This document shows positions 1-8,066 of a DNA stretch of 64,000 nucleotides, one piece after another. Position 1 is the first letter of the stretch. Each line of letters starts with the position of its first letter. The notes under the pieces are model-generated. The model was not told the origin of the DNA and made no database searches. It was given only the letters and a program-made list of their open reading frames with translations. Source of the DNA: Tenericutes bacterium HGW-Tenericutes-2 (GTDB lineage: Bacteria > Bacillota_I > Bacilli_A > Acholeplasmatales > Acholeplasmataceae); the NCBI GenBank assembly GCA_002839095.1, contig PGXL01000001.1, positions 124,001-188,000 on the forward strand. The letters run 5' to 3'. Position numbers and translations under genes: made by a program.

Positions 1-1
1 T

Positions 2-193
2 GTAAGTGACATAGTTTTAGTTCCAGATTCAAGTTTAATGAATTACTCTAAATTTAAAACGATATTAGGAGAGCATGTTAAGGTAGAAATGCTAGCAGGA
101 CTCCTTAAGATTCGTCTACCAAAAAAATCATTTACGATATTAAAGCCTTTAACTGAAGCAAAAGAAAGCTATACACCATATAAAAGAGTTTAA
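2..193 (+). CDS. C-terminal fragment of an unidentified protein
   Basis: An open frame enters from the left edge and ends at TAA (191-193), giving about 63 residues that end TPYKRV. An intrinsic terminator follows at once, so this is the real 3' end of a gene. The pattern of short beta-strands (KVEMLAGLLKIRLP, then SFTILKPL) would suit the C-terminal beta-domain of a glycoside hydrolase, but that is only a guess and no catalytic region is in view. It is the only plus-strand gene in the first 4.5 kb. Confidence 0.6.
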   Translation, partial: VSDIVLVPDSSLMNYSKFKTILGEHVKVEMLAGLLKIRLPKKSFTILKPLTEAKESYTPYKRV

Positions 194-210
194 ATAGTTC
201 AAAATAAAAA

Positions 211-231
211 AATCACCGAAAGTGATTTTTT
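211..231 (+). terminator. Intrinsic terminator after the partial gene
   Basis: AATCAC (211-216), loop CGAAA and GTGATT (222-227) form a perfect 6-bp stem followed by a run of T. It lies 18 bases after the stop of the edge gene. Confidence 0.8.
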
Positions 232-259
232 TTATGTGCCATAATCTTTGGTAAAGTTC

Positions 260-1045
260 TTATATGCTTATTGCTGGATTTTTTTCAATATCTTTTAAAA
301 GCTTTATTGAATAAAGTGCTGCAAAAATACCGAATATTATTGTAATAATTATTGTATAAATATCATATCGATGATTTACTGTTCCTAAATAAAACATCAC
401 TTGGCCAAAGAAATTAAAGGTTGCATGTAATAGCATCGTTAACCAGAGGTTACCAGTTCTTAGAAACATAATAGCCCATAGCATACCAACAAGGAATGAA
501 TACATAATTTGAAGCATGGTATCACCTAGAGATAGTCCATAAAAGATATTGACACTGTGTGATAATCCAAAAATAACAGAGGATATTACAATTGATAATA
601 AAACCTTGTTTGGATGATTCTTAAACTTCTTTAATAATAAGATGAGTAAAATACCTCTAAATACTATTTCTTCAAAAAACCCAACACTGAAGCACTCAAT
701 TAAATATAAATAGACTTGATAGATTGGTTCTGTTAGTATAGCTCTTCCATCAAGGAATGCGATGATTGGGAAATTATTTACAGAAACAATGAAAGCAGGA
801 ATCATGATTAAAAGAGATTTCCATACGTTTTTAAATTTCAGTATTTTTTGTTCACCAAACCCAATTAAAATAATAATCAAGATCAATCCGCCAAGTGTTC
901 TTAGTATCGAATTGGTAATCATCGTTTGAGTTTTAGTGTTTTCAAACAATTGAAAATCAACAAATGTAAAAATAACCATCAAAATGATGAGTGATAGAAT
1001 CATGATTTTATGATATGTTTGAATATTAATCTTCTTTTTTTCCAT
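260..1045 (-). CDS. CPBP-family intramembrane glutamic protease (Abi/CAAX type)
   Basis: A 261-residue, strongly hydrophobic protein with about seven or eight membrane segments. It carries the three signature motifs of the CPBP family: EExxxR at 125-130 (FEEIVFRG), FxxxH ending at H163 (FGLSH), and a third His motif at H207 (LLHATFNFF). Family members include Rce1-like CAAX proteases and bacterial immunity or maturation proteases; the substrate here cannot be told. The ATG is preceded by an AAAGAG ribosome site two to five bases after the lgt terminator hairpin, so expression may depend partly on readthrough from lgt. Confidence 0.85.
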   Translation of the reverse strand: MEKKKINIQTYHKIMILSLIILMVIFTFVDFQLFENTKTQTMITNSILRTLGGLILIIILIGFGEQKILKFKNVWKSLLIMIPAFIVSVNNFPIIAFLDGRAILTEPIYQVYLYLIECFSVGFFEEIVFRGILLILLLKKFKNHPNKVLLSIVISSVIFGLSHSVNIFYGLSLGDTMLQIMYSFLVGMLWAIMFLRTGNLWLTMLLHATFNFFGQVMFYLGTVNHRYDIYTIIITIIFGIFAALYSIKLLKDIEKNPAISI

Positions 1046-1064
1046 AACACTCTTTCAAGAAAAA

Positions 1065-1096
1065 GATGTTAATACTCTTTTGCTGAGATTAACATC
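1065..1096 (-). terminator. Intrinsic terminator between lgt and the CPBP gene
   Basis: GATGTTAAT (1065-1073) and ATTAACATC (1088-1096) form a 9-bp stem with a 14-base loop. On the minus strand it is followed by TTTTTC. It sits just after the lgt stop codon. Confidence 0.7.
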
Positions 1097-1105
1097 AATT
1101 TATAT

Positions 1106-1900
1106 CTAATGATTGACTGCCTTATTGGCTTTCAAATGCTTATATACTAGATAACAACCTAATACAATCATTAAAAAGCTCATGAATTGTGAAGGTGTAG
1201 GATATACATTATATTGAGTTGTAAATAGAGGGATAATAACACCACGTTCATCTCCACGGATAAACTCATTTAAAAATCTCCAAACACCATACCCAACTAG
1301 ATACGTTTCAACTTCTTTATTCTTAAAGAATTTCACATTTTTTAGAACAAAGAATAAAATAAATAAGAAGGAAGCTTCAAATAATTGTGTTGGATAAACA
1401 GATTGATCCGGATAGAGATCATGTGCATGACCGTATGGGAATATAACTCCTAAATAGGATTCAGTTGGAATACCAAAGCAACAGCCTGCAAAGAAACATC
1501 CAATACGACCAAATGCATGTGCTAGAACAACTCCAGTAATGACTGTATTCGCAATCTTTTTCATGTCCTTGTTGTCATCTTTATAGTAATACTTCATGAG
1601 AACAATGAATGCAGCAAAACCACCAATTAAAGCTCCTAGAAAGTTAATCGAACCAAATTCTAATTCTCCTTCTTTTATGGAGTGGAAGATTCCATCCAAT
1701 AAAAATGAGAAAACAAGTGCAAATACTAAGCTAATCGCAATTAATATAAGTAATCGATTGGTTTGTTTTTTTGAATAACCATCTTGTTTTTCAAATCGAT
1801 TACTAACGTAAAGAATCATAAAGAATATACCAATTAAGATCATTAAATCATACATTGGGATTGTATAACCAAAAATCTGAGGCAGTAAAAACGGATACAT
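1106..1900 (-). CDS. lgt: Prolipoprotein diacylglyceryl transferase
   Basis: A 264-residue polytopic membrane enzyme that transfers a diacylglyceryl group from phosphatidylglycerol to the lipobox cysteine of prolipoproteins, the first step of lipoprotein maturation. The family signature HAFGRIGCFFAGCCFG lies at about 128-143 and includes the conserved His/Gly/Arg. YPTQLFEA and the late R-GDERG region also match Lgt. The start has a good ribosome site (GGAG, 8 bases before ATG). At least six lipobox proteins in this window are its probable clients. A terminator hairpin follows the stop. Confidence 0.95.
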   Translation of the reverse strand: MYPFLLPQIFGYTIPMYDLMILIGIFFMILYVSNRFEKQDGYSKKQTNRLLILIAISLVFALVFSFLLDGIFHSIKEGELEFGSINFLGALIGGFAAFIVLMKYYYKDDNKDMKKIANTVITGVVLAHAFGRIGCFFAGCCFGIPTESYLGVIFPYGHAHDLYPDQSVYPTQLFEASFLFILFFVLKNVKFFKNKEVETYLVGYGVWRFLNEFIRGDERGVIIPLFTTQYNVYPTPSQFMSFLMIVLGCYLVYKHLKANKAVNH

Positions 1901-2007
1901 ATCATCAACTCCTTAGTGTTATTATTTTATCATATAAAGGATGTCTTGTTTTTATAATTACTGAAACTTTTTTCCACTTTAATGCATAGAAAATAATGTT
2001 TATAAAT

Positions 2008-2051
2008 AAAAAGACTAATCTATAGCAAAAATGCTGTTGACTAGTCTTTTT
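2008..2051 (-). terminator. Intrinsic terminator of gdhA
   Basis: AAAAAGACTA (2008-2017) pairs with TAGTCTTTTT (2042-2051), with an inner AGCA/TGCT stem. It lies just after the gdhA stop; U-rich ends on both sides make it potentially bidirectional. Confidence 0.8.
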
Positions 2052-2075
2052 TAATAGTATTTAATTATTTAGTGA

Positions 2076-3422
2076 TTAGACACCTTGTTGAAGCATAGCT
2101 AGATAAACCTTCATAAATCCGGCAATATTCGCTCCTGTAATTAAATCATCAGGCTTTCCGGTATAAGTTAATGAAGCCTCATGAGCACGCTTAAAGATTT
2201 TCTTCATAATTTCATGAAGTTTCTTATCTACTTCTTCAAAGCTCCAGTTTTGGAATGTAGCATTTTGAGTCATTTCTAAACCTGAAACAGCAACCCCACC
2301 AGCATTTGATGCTTTACCTGGACCAAATAGAACGTTATGTTCTCTAAAATATCTAGTCGCTTCAATCGTTGTTGGCATGTTAGCACCTTCAGCGACTAAA
2401 TAGCAACCGTTGGCAACTAAAGCTTTAGCTGAATCTAAATAGATTTCATTTTGAGTTGCACAAGGTAATGCGATATCACATGGAATTTGCCAGATATCAA
2501 CAGGATTTGGGCTAAAAATAGCTTCTGGATGATATGTTTTGTATTTATCCATGACAACTGTATTTACTTTAGAAAGATTTTTGATCAGTTCGATATCAAT
2601 ACCATTTTCATCATGAATGACACCAGAAATATCACTAATAGCAACAACCTTAGCTCCAAGTTCAATTGCTTTTTCTGCAGCCATGGATCCAACCTTACCT
2701 GCTCCACTAATAATGATTTTCTTATTCTTAAAGTCTGTTTTTTTAAATTCTCTTAGCATTTCTTCAACAAAGTAACATAAACCATATCCAGTAGCTTCTG
2801 CTCTCCCTAGAGATCCCCCAGATTCAATACCCTTTGAAGTAAATGTACCACTAAATTCGTTTTCAATACGCTTATACATGCCATAGAGGTAACCTATCTC
2901 TCTAGCACCTACACCTAAATCCCCAGCAGGTACGTCCATTCTTGGCCCGATATGTCTATACAGTTCAAGAATATAATTTTGGCAGAAACGCATAATTTCA
3001 TTATCGCTCTTTCCTTCTGGATCAAAATCAGAACCACCCTTAGCTCCACCCATTGGAAGGCAAGTGAGTGAGTTTTTGAATGTTTGTTCAAAGGCTAAGA
3101 ACTTCATAATGGACTCATTCACGGAATGATGGAAACGGATTCCACCTTTGTATGGTCCAATTGCAGAGTTAAATTGAACTCTCATCGCACGATTCACTTG
3201 AACTTTACCTGAATCATCTACCCATGAAACTCTAAACTTGATCATTCTTTCTGGTTCAAGAATACGCTCGATGATGGCATTCTTTTGGATTCTTGGATCT
3301 TGATCTACAAGCAAATCAATCGATTCTAAAAATTCTTCAACTGCTTGAAGAAATTCTGGTTGATCGCTATAGCGCTTAGACAGATCAGCATAAACATTGA
3401 TAAGATATGTACTATTAAACAA
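2076..3422 (-). CDS. gdhA: NADP-type glutamate dehydrogenase
   Basis: Interconverts glutamate with 2-oxoglutarate and ammonia. Hexameric GDH signatures are clear: PMGGAKGGSDF with the catalytic lysine, PAGDLGVGAREIG, and the Rossmann motif SGAGKVGSMAAEKA. I chose the TTG at 3420-3422 instead of the upstream GTG at 3473. TTG has a strong AGAGAGG ribosome site nine bases before it. It gives 448 residues and puts the catalytic lysine at K128, the position known in E. coli GdhA. The GTG would add 17 unconserved residues. The gene stands alone, with its own promoter overlapped by a cre-like site and a long leader. It may collect amino groups released by the amino-acid fermentation genes at the other end of the window. 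Confidence 0.93.
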   Translation of the reverse strand: MFNSTYLINVYADLSKRYSDQPEFLQAVEEFLESIDLLVDQDPRIQKNAIIERILEPERMIKFRVSWVDDSGKVQVNRAMRVQFNSAIGPYKGGIRFHHSVNESIMKFLAFEQTFKNSLTCLPMGGAKGGSDFDPEGKSDNEIMRFCQNYILELYRHIGPRMDVPAGDLGVGAREIGYLYGMYKRIENEFSGTFTSKGIESGGSLGRAEATGYGLCYFVEEMLREFKKTDFKNKKIIISGAGKVGSMAAEKAIELGAKVVAISDISGVIHDENGIDIELIKNLSKVNTVVMDKYKTYHPEAIFSPNPVDIWQIPCDIALPCATQNEIYLDSAKALVANGCYLVAEGANMPTTIEATRYFREHNVLFGPGKASNAGGVAVSGLEMTQNATFQNWSFEEVDKKLHEIMKKIFKRAHEASLTYTGKPDDLITGANIAGFMKVYLAMLQQGV

Positions 3423-3614
3423 TTTGTATTTCCTCTCTTTCTTATTTAAATGCGAGCAATCTCGCTTGTGCACAGAATAAAAACAACGGTATGATACATT
3501 TAACCGCCTTAATTTAATTATTTTTTCTCGTTTTATAGGTTGTTTCAGAGTTTTTCGAGAAAGTTAACATGTCGATGATAATAGGGATATCATAATCGTT
3601 CTTCACCATATACT
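3423..3614 (-). promoter_or_regulatory. Long structured 5' leader of gdhA
   Basis: About 185 bases separate the predicted transcript start from the TTG start. On the minus strand the leader holds TTTCTCG...CGAGAAA (7-bp pairing, roughly 3527-3560). It also holds a tight hairpin GCGAG-ATTG-CTCGC (3452-3465) a few bases before the ribosome site, and a possible 17-codon leader peptide. No known riboswitch class is recognised. Confidence 0.4.
3446..3499 (-). other. Possible 17-codon leader peptide upstream of gdhA
   Basis: ATG (3497-3499) follows AAGGCGG by four bases and opens a 17-residue frame, MYHTVVFILCTSEIARI, ending in TAA (3446-3448). The frame ends nine bases before the gdhA ribosome site, and its last codons lie inside the GCGAG/CTCGC hairpin. 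That is the geometry expected for translation-dependent control, but a frame this short can arise by chance. Confidence 0.25.
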
Positions 3615-3642
3615 ATTATACTATGAAAGCGCTTTATTTCAA
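3615..3642 (-). promoter_or_regulatory. gdhA promoter with cre-like (CcpA) site in the spacer
   Basis: Minus-strand TTGAAA (3637-3642), 16-base spacer, TATAAT (3615-3620). The spacer holds AAAGCGCTTT within 3623-3637, the palindromic core of a catabolite-responsive element; one half-site (TTTCA) is perfect and the other is degenerate. CcpA binding here would block RNA polymerase. The rest of this gap, 3643-3777, shows nothing else I can name. Confidence 0.65.
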
Positions 3643-3777
3643 CCCAAAAGTTTATTAATTTGATTATTATTTTGTAGTTTGACCAAATTGTTCAGTTCAA
3701 TTGATTTACACAAAAATTCTTAACACTAAGCAGGAAAAAACCATCAGTTGTTTCGTAATAAAAGAATGTCAATAAAA

Positions 3778-3800
3778 AAAATCGATATCTTATCGATTTT
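3778..3800 (-). terminator. Intrinsic terminator of the NERD gene
   Basis: AAAATCGATA (3778-3787) and TATCGATTTT (3791-3800) form a 10-bp stem with a 3-base loop, with T runs on both strands. Confidence 0.8.
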
Positions 3801-3824
3801 TTGTCTTTATAGAGGCATAGACTG

Positions 3825-4391
3825 CTAATCTTTTTTAATTTTTGAAAATAAATCATAAATTGATTTTACATCATTTGAAGATATCTTCTTTTTAGATTTA
3901 AAGTTTTGATTAAGTTCATCTTGTAATTGATTAGAATGAAGAACTGGAATATCTACTCTCTGCTTTCTAAACTCAGTATGCTTAGGAAAAACTATATAAA
4001 AAAACAAGGGATAATCTTTCTTTAGAACCTTATCAATAGATAATTTTAATGCCCGAGCAGTTTTTATCGGATTATTAAATGATTCTGAAACGCCTTTATG
4101 TTCAAAGGACCATTTTTCATCCTCTTTATTGCCTTTGATTTTTCCTTCATATTGATATTCTAGTACGGAATGTATACCTGATGTGTTGACAATTAAATGG
4201 TCTATCTTAGCTTGTCGGATTCCATCATGAAACAAAATATTGGTTATCACATAATAATCTTTTTTAGGATCGGATGCTCCAATCTCTCGATGAACCTCTG
4301 ATTCATTACTCAATCTCTTTTTCTTAACAAGCACTAGAATTAAGATGAATAGAATGAATAAACCTATACCACCATAAATATATATTTCCAT
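3825..4391 (-). CDS. Membrane-anchored NERD (nuclease-related) domain protein
   Basis: A 188-residue protein with one N-terminal membrane segment (about residues 4-22) followed by a basic KKKR stretch, so the rest is probably cytoplasmic. Residues 33-135 resemble the NERD domain: a leading E (SEVHREIG), ITNILFHDG, then AKIDHLIVNTSGIHSVLEY, the pattern of a degenerate restriction-endonuclease core (D, then E/K). NERD proteins are often linked to DNA metabolism, but no specific role is established. It is monocistronic, between a terminator and a divergent dipeptidase gene. Confidence 0.7.
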   Translation of the reverse strand: MEIYIYGGIGLFILFILILVLVKKKRLSNESEVHREIGASDPKKDYYVITNILFHDGIRQAKIDHLIVNTSGIHSVLEYQYEGKIKGNKEDEKWSFEHKGVSESFNNPIKTARALKLSIDKVLKKDYPLFFYIVFPKHTEFRKQRVDIPVLHSNQLQDELNQNFKSKKKISSNDVKSIYDLFSKIKKD

Positions 4392-4491
4392 GATTATACC
4401 TCGCAGTTTTTCTTAATCATATCATAGATTCATTACATAACTCAATACTTATCAAAAGTTATTAGAAATTGAATTTGTGCTTCTTTCAAAC

Positions 4492-4520
4492 GTGACATGA
4501 TGATGACAATACGATATACT
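4492..4520 (+). promoter_or_regulatory. Promoter of the M19 dipeptidase gene
   Basis: GTGACA (4492-4497), 17-base spacer, TATACT (4515-4520); each box matches five of six consensus positions. The ATG follows 38 bases later behind AAAGGAGA. Confidence 0.75.
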
Positions 4521-4558
4521 ATTCATAAGGACTAAAGAAATCGCTAAAGGAGATTGTA

Positions 4559-5500
4559 ATGAAATTTGATGCACATGGTGATATTCTCACCGATATCTAT
4601 TTAGAAACACTTAAAGGAAATCAAAATGTCTTTAAAAATAAGCATTATGAGAACTATAAAAAAGGTGGAATTACACATAGTATTTTTGTGAACTGGACAG
4701 ATCCCTATCAACAGACAAAAGTTGATTTTGATTCTATATCTGATGTTGCTATTAATGACTTGAAAAAATCTAGCGACATCGTAACAATCTGTCATTCCTA
4801 TCAAGAGCTACTTCAAGCACGTCAAGAAGAAAAATTTGGTGTCATTTTAGGCATAGAGGGTATTAAATACTTAAGTCAACCAGAGGAAATAGTTACACTT
4901 TATCAAAAGGGTGTTCGTCATATAGGCTTAACCTGGAATGAAGAAAATGCTTATGCAACTGGACTTGATGGCTTAGAAAATGGCTTAAAAGAAGATGGGA
5001 TAAGGCTATTAAAGCTTGTTCAAAAGCTTGGTATGATTATTGACCTTTCTCATGCTAGTCCAAAAACATTTAGTGATGTTTTCAAGCATACAACAGGACC
5101 TATAGTTGTTACACATGGTAATGCTAAGGCCTTATGTGATCACCGTAGGAATTATACAGATGAACAGCTTATACAGATAAAAGATAGAAATGGTGTTATT
5201 GGTGTATGTGCGGTTCCTTATTTCATTTCTAGTGAAAAAGAAGACCAAACTGTCGAGTTCTTAGCTAAACATATAGATTATATCGTCAAAAAAATAGGTA
5301 TTGATCATGTTGGTATCGGTCTTGATGTCTTTTACTATCTTACACCTGGTAAAACATCTACTGGTGTAAAGGGGCTTGAAACATTAGCTCAAGCAAATCA
5401 ACTATTCCTTGAACTTGAAAAGATGGGCTATAGTAAAGAGGATATAGCAAAGGTTGCTTATCAAAACTTTGATCGAGTATTAAAAACAGTTCTTAAATAA
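4559..5500 (+). CDS. Membrane dipeptidase, peptidase family M19
   Basis: A 313-residue zinc dipeptidase of the renal-dipeptidase type (amidohydrolase fold), expected to cleave dipeptides in the cytoplasm; no signal peptide is present. The zinc ligands are visible in order: HGD at 6-8 (H6, D8), the bridging glutamate E100 (LGIEG), H165 (IDLSHAS) and H186 (VVTHGNAKALCDHRRN). VGIGLDVFYY near 265 matches the late GxDxD region of the family. It is a single gene with its own promoter and terminator. It fits an organism living on peptides and amino acids, as the fermentation genes later in the window suggest. Confidence 0.92.
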   Translation: MKFDAHGDILTDIYLETLKGNQNVFKNKHYENYKKGGITHSIFVNWTDPYQQTKVDFDSISDVAINDLKKSSDIVTICHSYQELLQARQEEKFGVILGIEGIKYLSQPEEIVTLYQKGVRHIGLTWNEENAYATGLDGLENGLKEDGIRLLKLVQKLGMIIDLSHASPKTFSDVFKHTTGPIVVTHGNAKALCDHRRNYTDEQLIQIKDRNGVIGVCAVPYFISSEKEDQTVEFLAKHIDYIVKKIGIDHVGIGLDVFYYLTPGKTSTGVKGLETLAQANQLFLELEKMGYSKEDIAKVAYQNFDRVLKTVLK

Positions 5501-5510
5501 TACAAAACAT

Positions 5511-5536
5511 AAACCAGTCTAAGAGTAGACTGGTTT
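5511..5536 (+). terminator. Bidirectional terminator between the dipeptidase and cyclase genes
   Basis: AAACCAGTCTA (5511-5521), loop AGAG, TAGACTGGTTT (5526-5536), followed by T. The genes on either side converge on it. Confidence 0.9.
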
Positions 5537-5583
5537 TTTATTTTCTAAATGATTTTTTGACTCGTTTAATATGAATCGAATCC

Positions 5584-6756
5584 TTATCTTCTCATATTTT
5601 TAATCTTCTTTTCAGCATACATGGCTTGGTCTGCATAACTAATCAATTCATCTGGAATTAATCCATCATTGGGATAAAACGCTGTTCCCAAGCTCATTCC
5701 CTGAAATGGAACATCCATCTGGAATTTATTTATTACATCTTCTTTAAAATGATCGATATTAAACTCAGAAGGGTTCTGTGTAATCAAGCAAACAAATTCA
5801 TCTCCTGCAAAACGATAAACTTCTCCTTGATCACCAATGATGTTCCCAATTATTAAAGCAAACTCTTTGAGATAACAATCACCTTTTGTATGATCGTGTG
5901 CATCATTAATTGATTTAAGATCATCTATATCAATAAATACAACTAAGAAGGGTTGATTATTCTGAGTTAGTATATCCATTTTTCTATACAAGGAGTATCG
6001 ATTGTTTATCCCTGTTAAAGAATCCTTATAAGCAATGCTTGTAATTTCCATTGATTCAGCGGCTAAAACTTCAACCTGTGTTGATAATTTTAGTTTGTCT
6101 TGTTCGATTGCAATTTTTGATTGAATTTCAATAAATAAAAAGAAAATAATTGTGTATATTAAAAGAGATAGAAAAATTGCAATATAAGCATGTATAAAAA
6201 ATAGAGGTCGATAGAAGACAGGATCAGGTACAAATAGTATAAAATAGGAAAGTGCATACGATGCTATCAAGGCTGCGTTTAAGATCCACCAACCTTTATG
6301 AATCATTTTCACCATTTTCAAATAGGTAGGACGAATATACTTAAGAATAATTGGTAAAAAAACAAGATACGTTAAAACGCGTGCAATTGTATCTATATAT
6401 GGGTTATTTTCACCGTAAAAAATATAGGAGGCTAGGAGCCCATTGATAATTCCAACATTGCCGATAACTTGAATAGATAAAAGAGAAAATATTAATTTCG
6501 CTCCTTTATGAACTGCAAAGAAAGAAAATAAAATGATAAAGGGTAGAACGAGGGATAGAAAATAAAAACGAGTATAAAAAGAAATCCCTAAATTAAGAAT
6601 TATCCAAGCGTTGAGAAAAACAACTAAGGTTGCGCTCGATATAATAATGGTTATATTTTTTTTAATAGGCTGTTTGATAGGAATTAGTATTAAGAGAAAA
6701 TACATAGCAATAGCTTGTGATAAAAAAAGTCTTAAAATTGTGCCGTCGTATAACAT
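5584..6756 (-). CDS. Membrane diguanylate cyclase (GGDEF domain, AGDEF variant)
   Basis: A 390-residue protein with about seven or eight membrane segments (residues 1-210), then a short linker and a GGDEF domain. The start SLTGINNRYSL and the metal/substrate loop VVFIDIDDLKSINDAHDH are intact. The active loop reads FAGDEF at about 316-321, so the first Gly of GG(D/E)EF is Ala; AGDEF forms can still make cyclic di-GMP. No known sensor domain is recognised. I start at the ATG at 6754-6756, which has AAAAGGAG five bases before it; the longer frame to 6801 would begin without a ribosome site. Confidence 0.88.
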   Translation of the reverse strand: MLYDGTILRLFLSQAIAMYFLLILIPIKQPIKKNITIIISSATLVVFLNAWIILNLGISFYTRFYFLSLVLPFIILFSFFAVHKGAKLIFSLLSIQVIGNVGIINGLLASYIFYGENNPYIDTIARVLTYLVFLPIILKYIRPTYLKMVKMIHKGWWILNAALIASYALSYFILFVPDPVFYRPLFFIHAYIAIFLSLLIYTIIFFLFIEIQSKIAIEQDKLKLSTQVEVLAAESMEITSIAYKDSLTGINNRYSLYRKMDILTQNNQPFLVVFIDIDDLKSINDAHDHTKGDCYLKEFALIIGNIIGDQGEVYRFAGDEFVCLITQNPSEFNIDHFKEDVINKFQMDVPFQGMSLGTAFYPNDGLIPDELISYADQAMYAEKKIKNMRR

Positions 6757-7011
6757 GAGTGCTCCTTTTGACTTTGATAGACTTAGCAAAATGATTAGCA
6801 AAGTCTATTCATTTTAAACCATCAATTTAATTTTTAATATAACTTATATATTTATATATTTTTAGTATGTGTAGGTTTTTTTATATTATATCACTATTTG
6901 CATGTTGAGTTTTTCATCTGTCAAGGATTTAATAAACTCTTAAGAAATAGAAATGAATAATTATTTTACCCACAGTAGTATAAATCAATTAAATTTTTAT
7001 TGTATAAAAAA
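6757..7011. other. AT-rich intergenic region, no gene
   Basis: About 250 bases of very AT-rich DNA upstream of the cyclase gene. A minus-strand TATAAT (near 6888-6893) is the best -10 candidate. The nearest TTGACA (near 6918-6923) lies too far away (about 28 bases) for a normal promoter. Nothing else is recognisable. Confidence 0.4.
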
Positions 7012-7042
7012 ACATCAATAGATTTTTTTCATCTATTAATGT
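7012..7042 (-). terminator. Intrinsic terminator of the lipid kinase gene
   Basis: ACATCAATAGAT (7012-7023) pairs with ATCTATTAATGT (7031-7042) with one mismatch; on the minus strand a run of seven T follows. Confidence 0.75.
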
Positions 7043-7061
7043 CTTATTATATCAATTTAAA

Positions 7062-7973
7062 CTATTTTTGAGGGAAACACTTCTTTTTAACCTTACGACT
7101 CGCAAAAACAGAAACGGCTTCTTTATAGGTTTCTATAACTACGCTACCCTTGCAGGCGAATTCACCATCGGCATTCCAATCTACGTTAGAGCTTGTTTCA
7201 ATTTCAAAGCGCTTAGATACTAAATGCAAATCTTCTCTTAACTTCTTTCCACCACGAATAAATGATGACAACAATCTAAATCTCCAGAAAGATTTCACTC
7301 TCTTAAAAAATCTGAGCTCAAATAATCCATCATTCAATTTTGACTGTGAGAAATTGTTTAAACGCATTCCACCGACTCTATTGGATGATAAACCTAATAC
7401 CATTGCGCATTCAATAGAAACAACCTTATCGTTATCATATTTAACTCTTAATGGATATCTATAATCATTTGATAGGTCCTTTACTGCTGCTATCATATAA
7501 GCAATATAGCCATATTTTTTGATATGTCTTCTTGAGACATCATAGGAAACTCTTGTAAGTAAACCTGAGGATGCAGTGTATATAAAGTATTGATCATTTA
7601 TTTTGTTAACATCCATCATAACTGGTTTTTCATTAAAGTATATTTTAAGCGATCTTTTAATGCTCTTATTAATGCCTAGAATCGCTGCAGTATCATTTGC
7701 AGTACCACTTGGTAAAATAGCTAAGGAAGGCTTCTTCTCAGCTTTCATGATTCCGTTAAGCACTTCGTTTAGCGTTCCATCCCCACCTGCAACTAAAAAA
7801 ACATCATAGTTCGATGATTCCTTAAGTGCAACATTTTCAAGATCATGTGCTCTTTTTGATTCATAGATTTGAAGACTATGATTGGATTTAGAAAATATGC
7901 TTTCAATTTCGTGAAGATGAATTTTAAAGTTAGTTCTTCCGCTGACTGGATTATACAATAATAAGAATTTCAT
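7062..7973 (-). CDS. Diacylglycerol kinase family lipid kinase (DagK/YegS type)
   Basis: A 303-residue soluble lipid kinase. It opens with LLYNPVSGRTNF, then VAGGDGTLNEVLNGI (about 82-96), the nucleotide-binding GGDGT motif, and LPSGTANDTAAILGI. These are the hallmarks of the DagK_cat family, which phosphorylates diacylglycerol (DgkB) or sphingoid-like lipids. Near the C-terminus VDWNADGEF matches the late conserved DGE motif. In Gram-positive bacteria DgkB recycles diacylglycerol from phosphatidylglycerol turnover, and Lgt and any lipoteichoic acid synthesis produce such by-products. The substrate is inferred from family only. It is monocistronic with its own terminator. Confidence 0.9.
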   Translation of the reverse strand: MKFLLLYNPVSGRTNFKIHLHEIESIFSKSNHSLQIYESKRAHDLENVALKESSNYDVFLVAGGDGTLNEVLNGIMKAEKKPSLAILPSGTANDTAAILGINKSIKRSLKIYFNEKPVMMDVNKINDQYFIYTASSGLLTRVSYDVSRRHIKKYGYIAYMIAAVKDLSNDYRYPLRVKYDNDKVVSIECAMVLGLSSNRVGGMRLNNFSQSKLNDGLFELRFFKRVKSFWRFRLLSSFIRGGKKLREDLHLVSKRFEIETSSNVDWNADGEFACKGSVVIETYKEAVSVFASRKVKKKCFPQK

Positions 7974-8023
7974 AAGTTACCTTTTCCCCATGTCGATATT
8001 TTATCATGAAATAGAAATAAAAA

Positions 8024-8054
8024 AAAGAGTTGCCTGATATTCAAGCAACTCTTT
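8024..8054 (-). terminator. Terminator at the end of the pectin operon
   Basis: AAAGAGTTGC (8024-8033) and GCAACTCTTT (8045-8054) form a 10-bp stem with an 11-base loop, followed on the minus strand by eight T. It ends the eight-gene run that starts at 20198. Confidence 0.9.
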
Positions 8055-8066
8055 AAGATTATTATG

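Noticed and set aside
2-193. Naming the left-edge fragment as a glycoside hydrolase
   Set aside because: Only about 63 residues of beta-rich C-terminus are visible, too little for a family call.
3423-3473. GTG start for gdhA at 3473
   Set aside because: The TTG at 3422 has a strong ribosome site, gives the usual length and places the catalytic lysine at 128.
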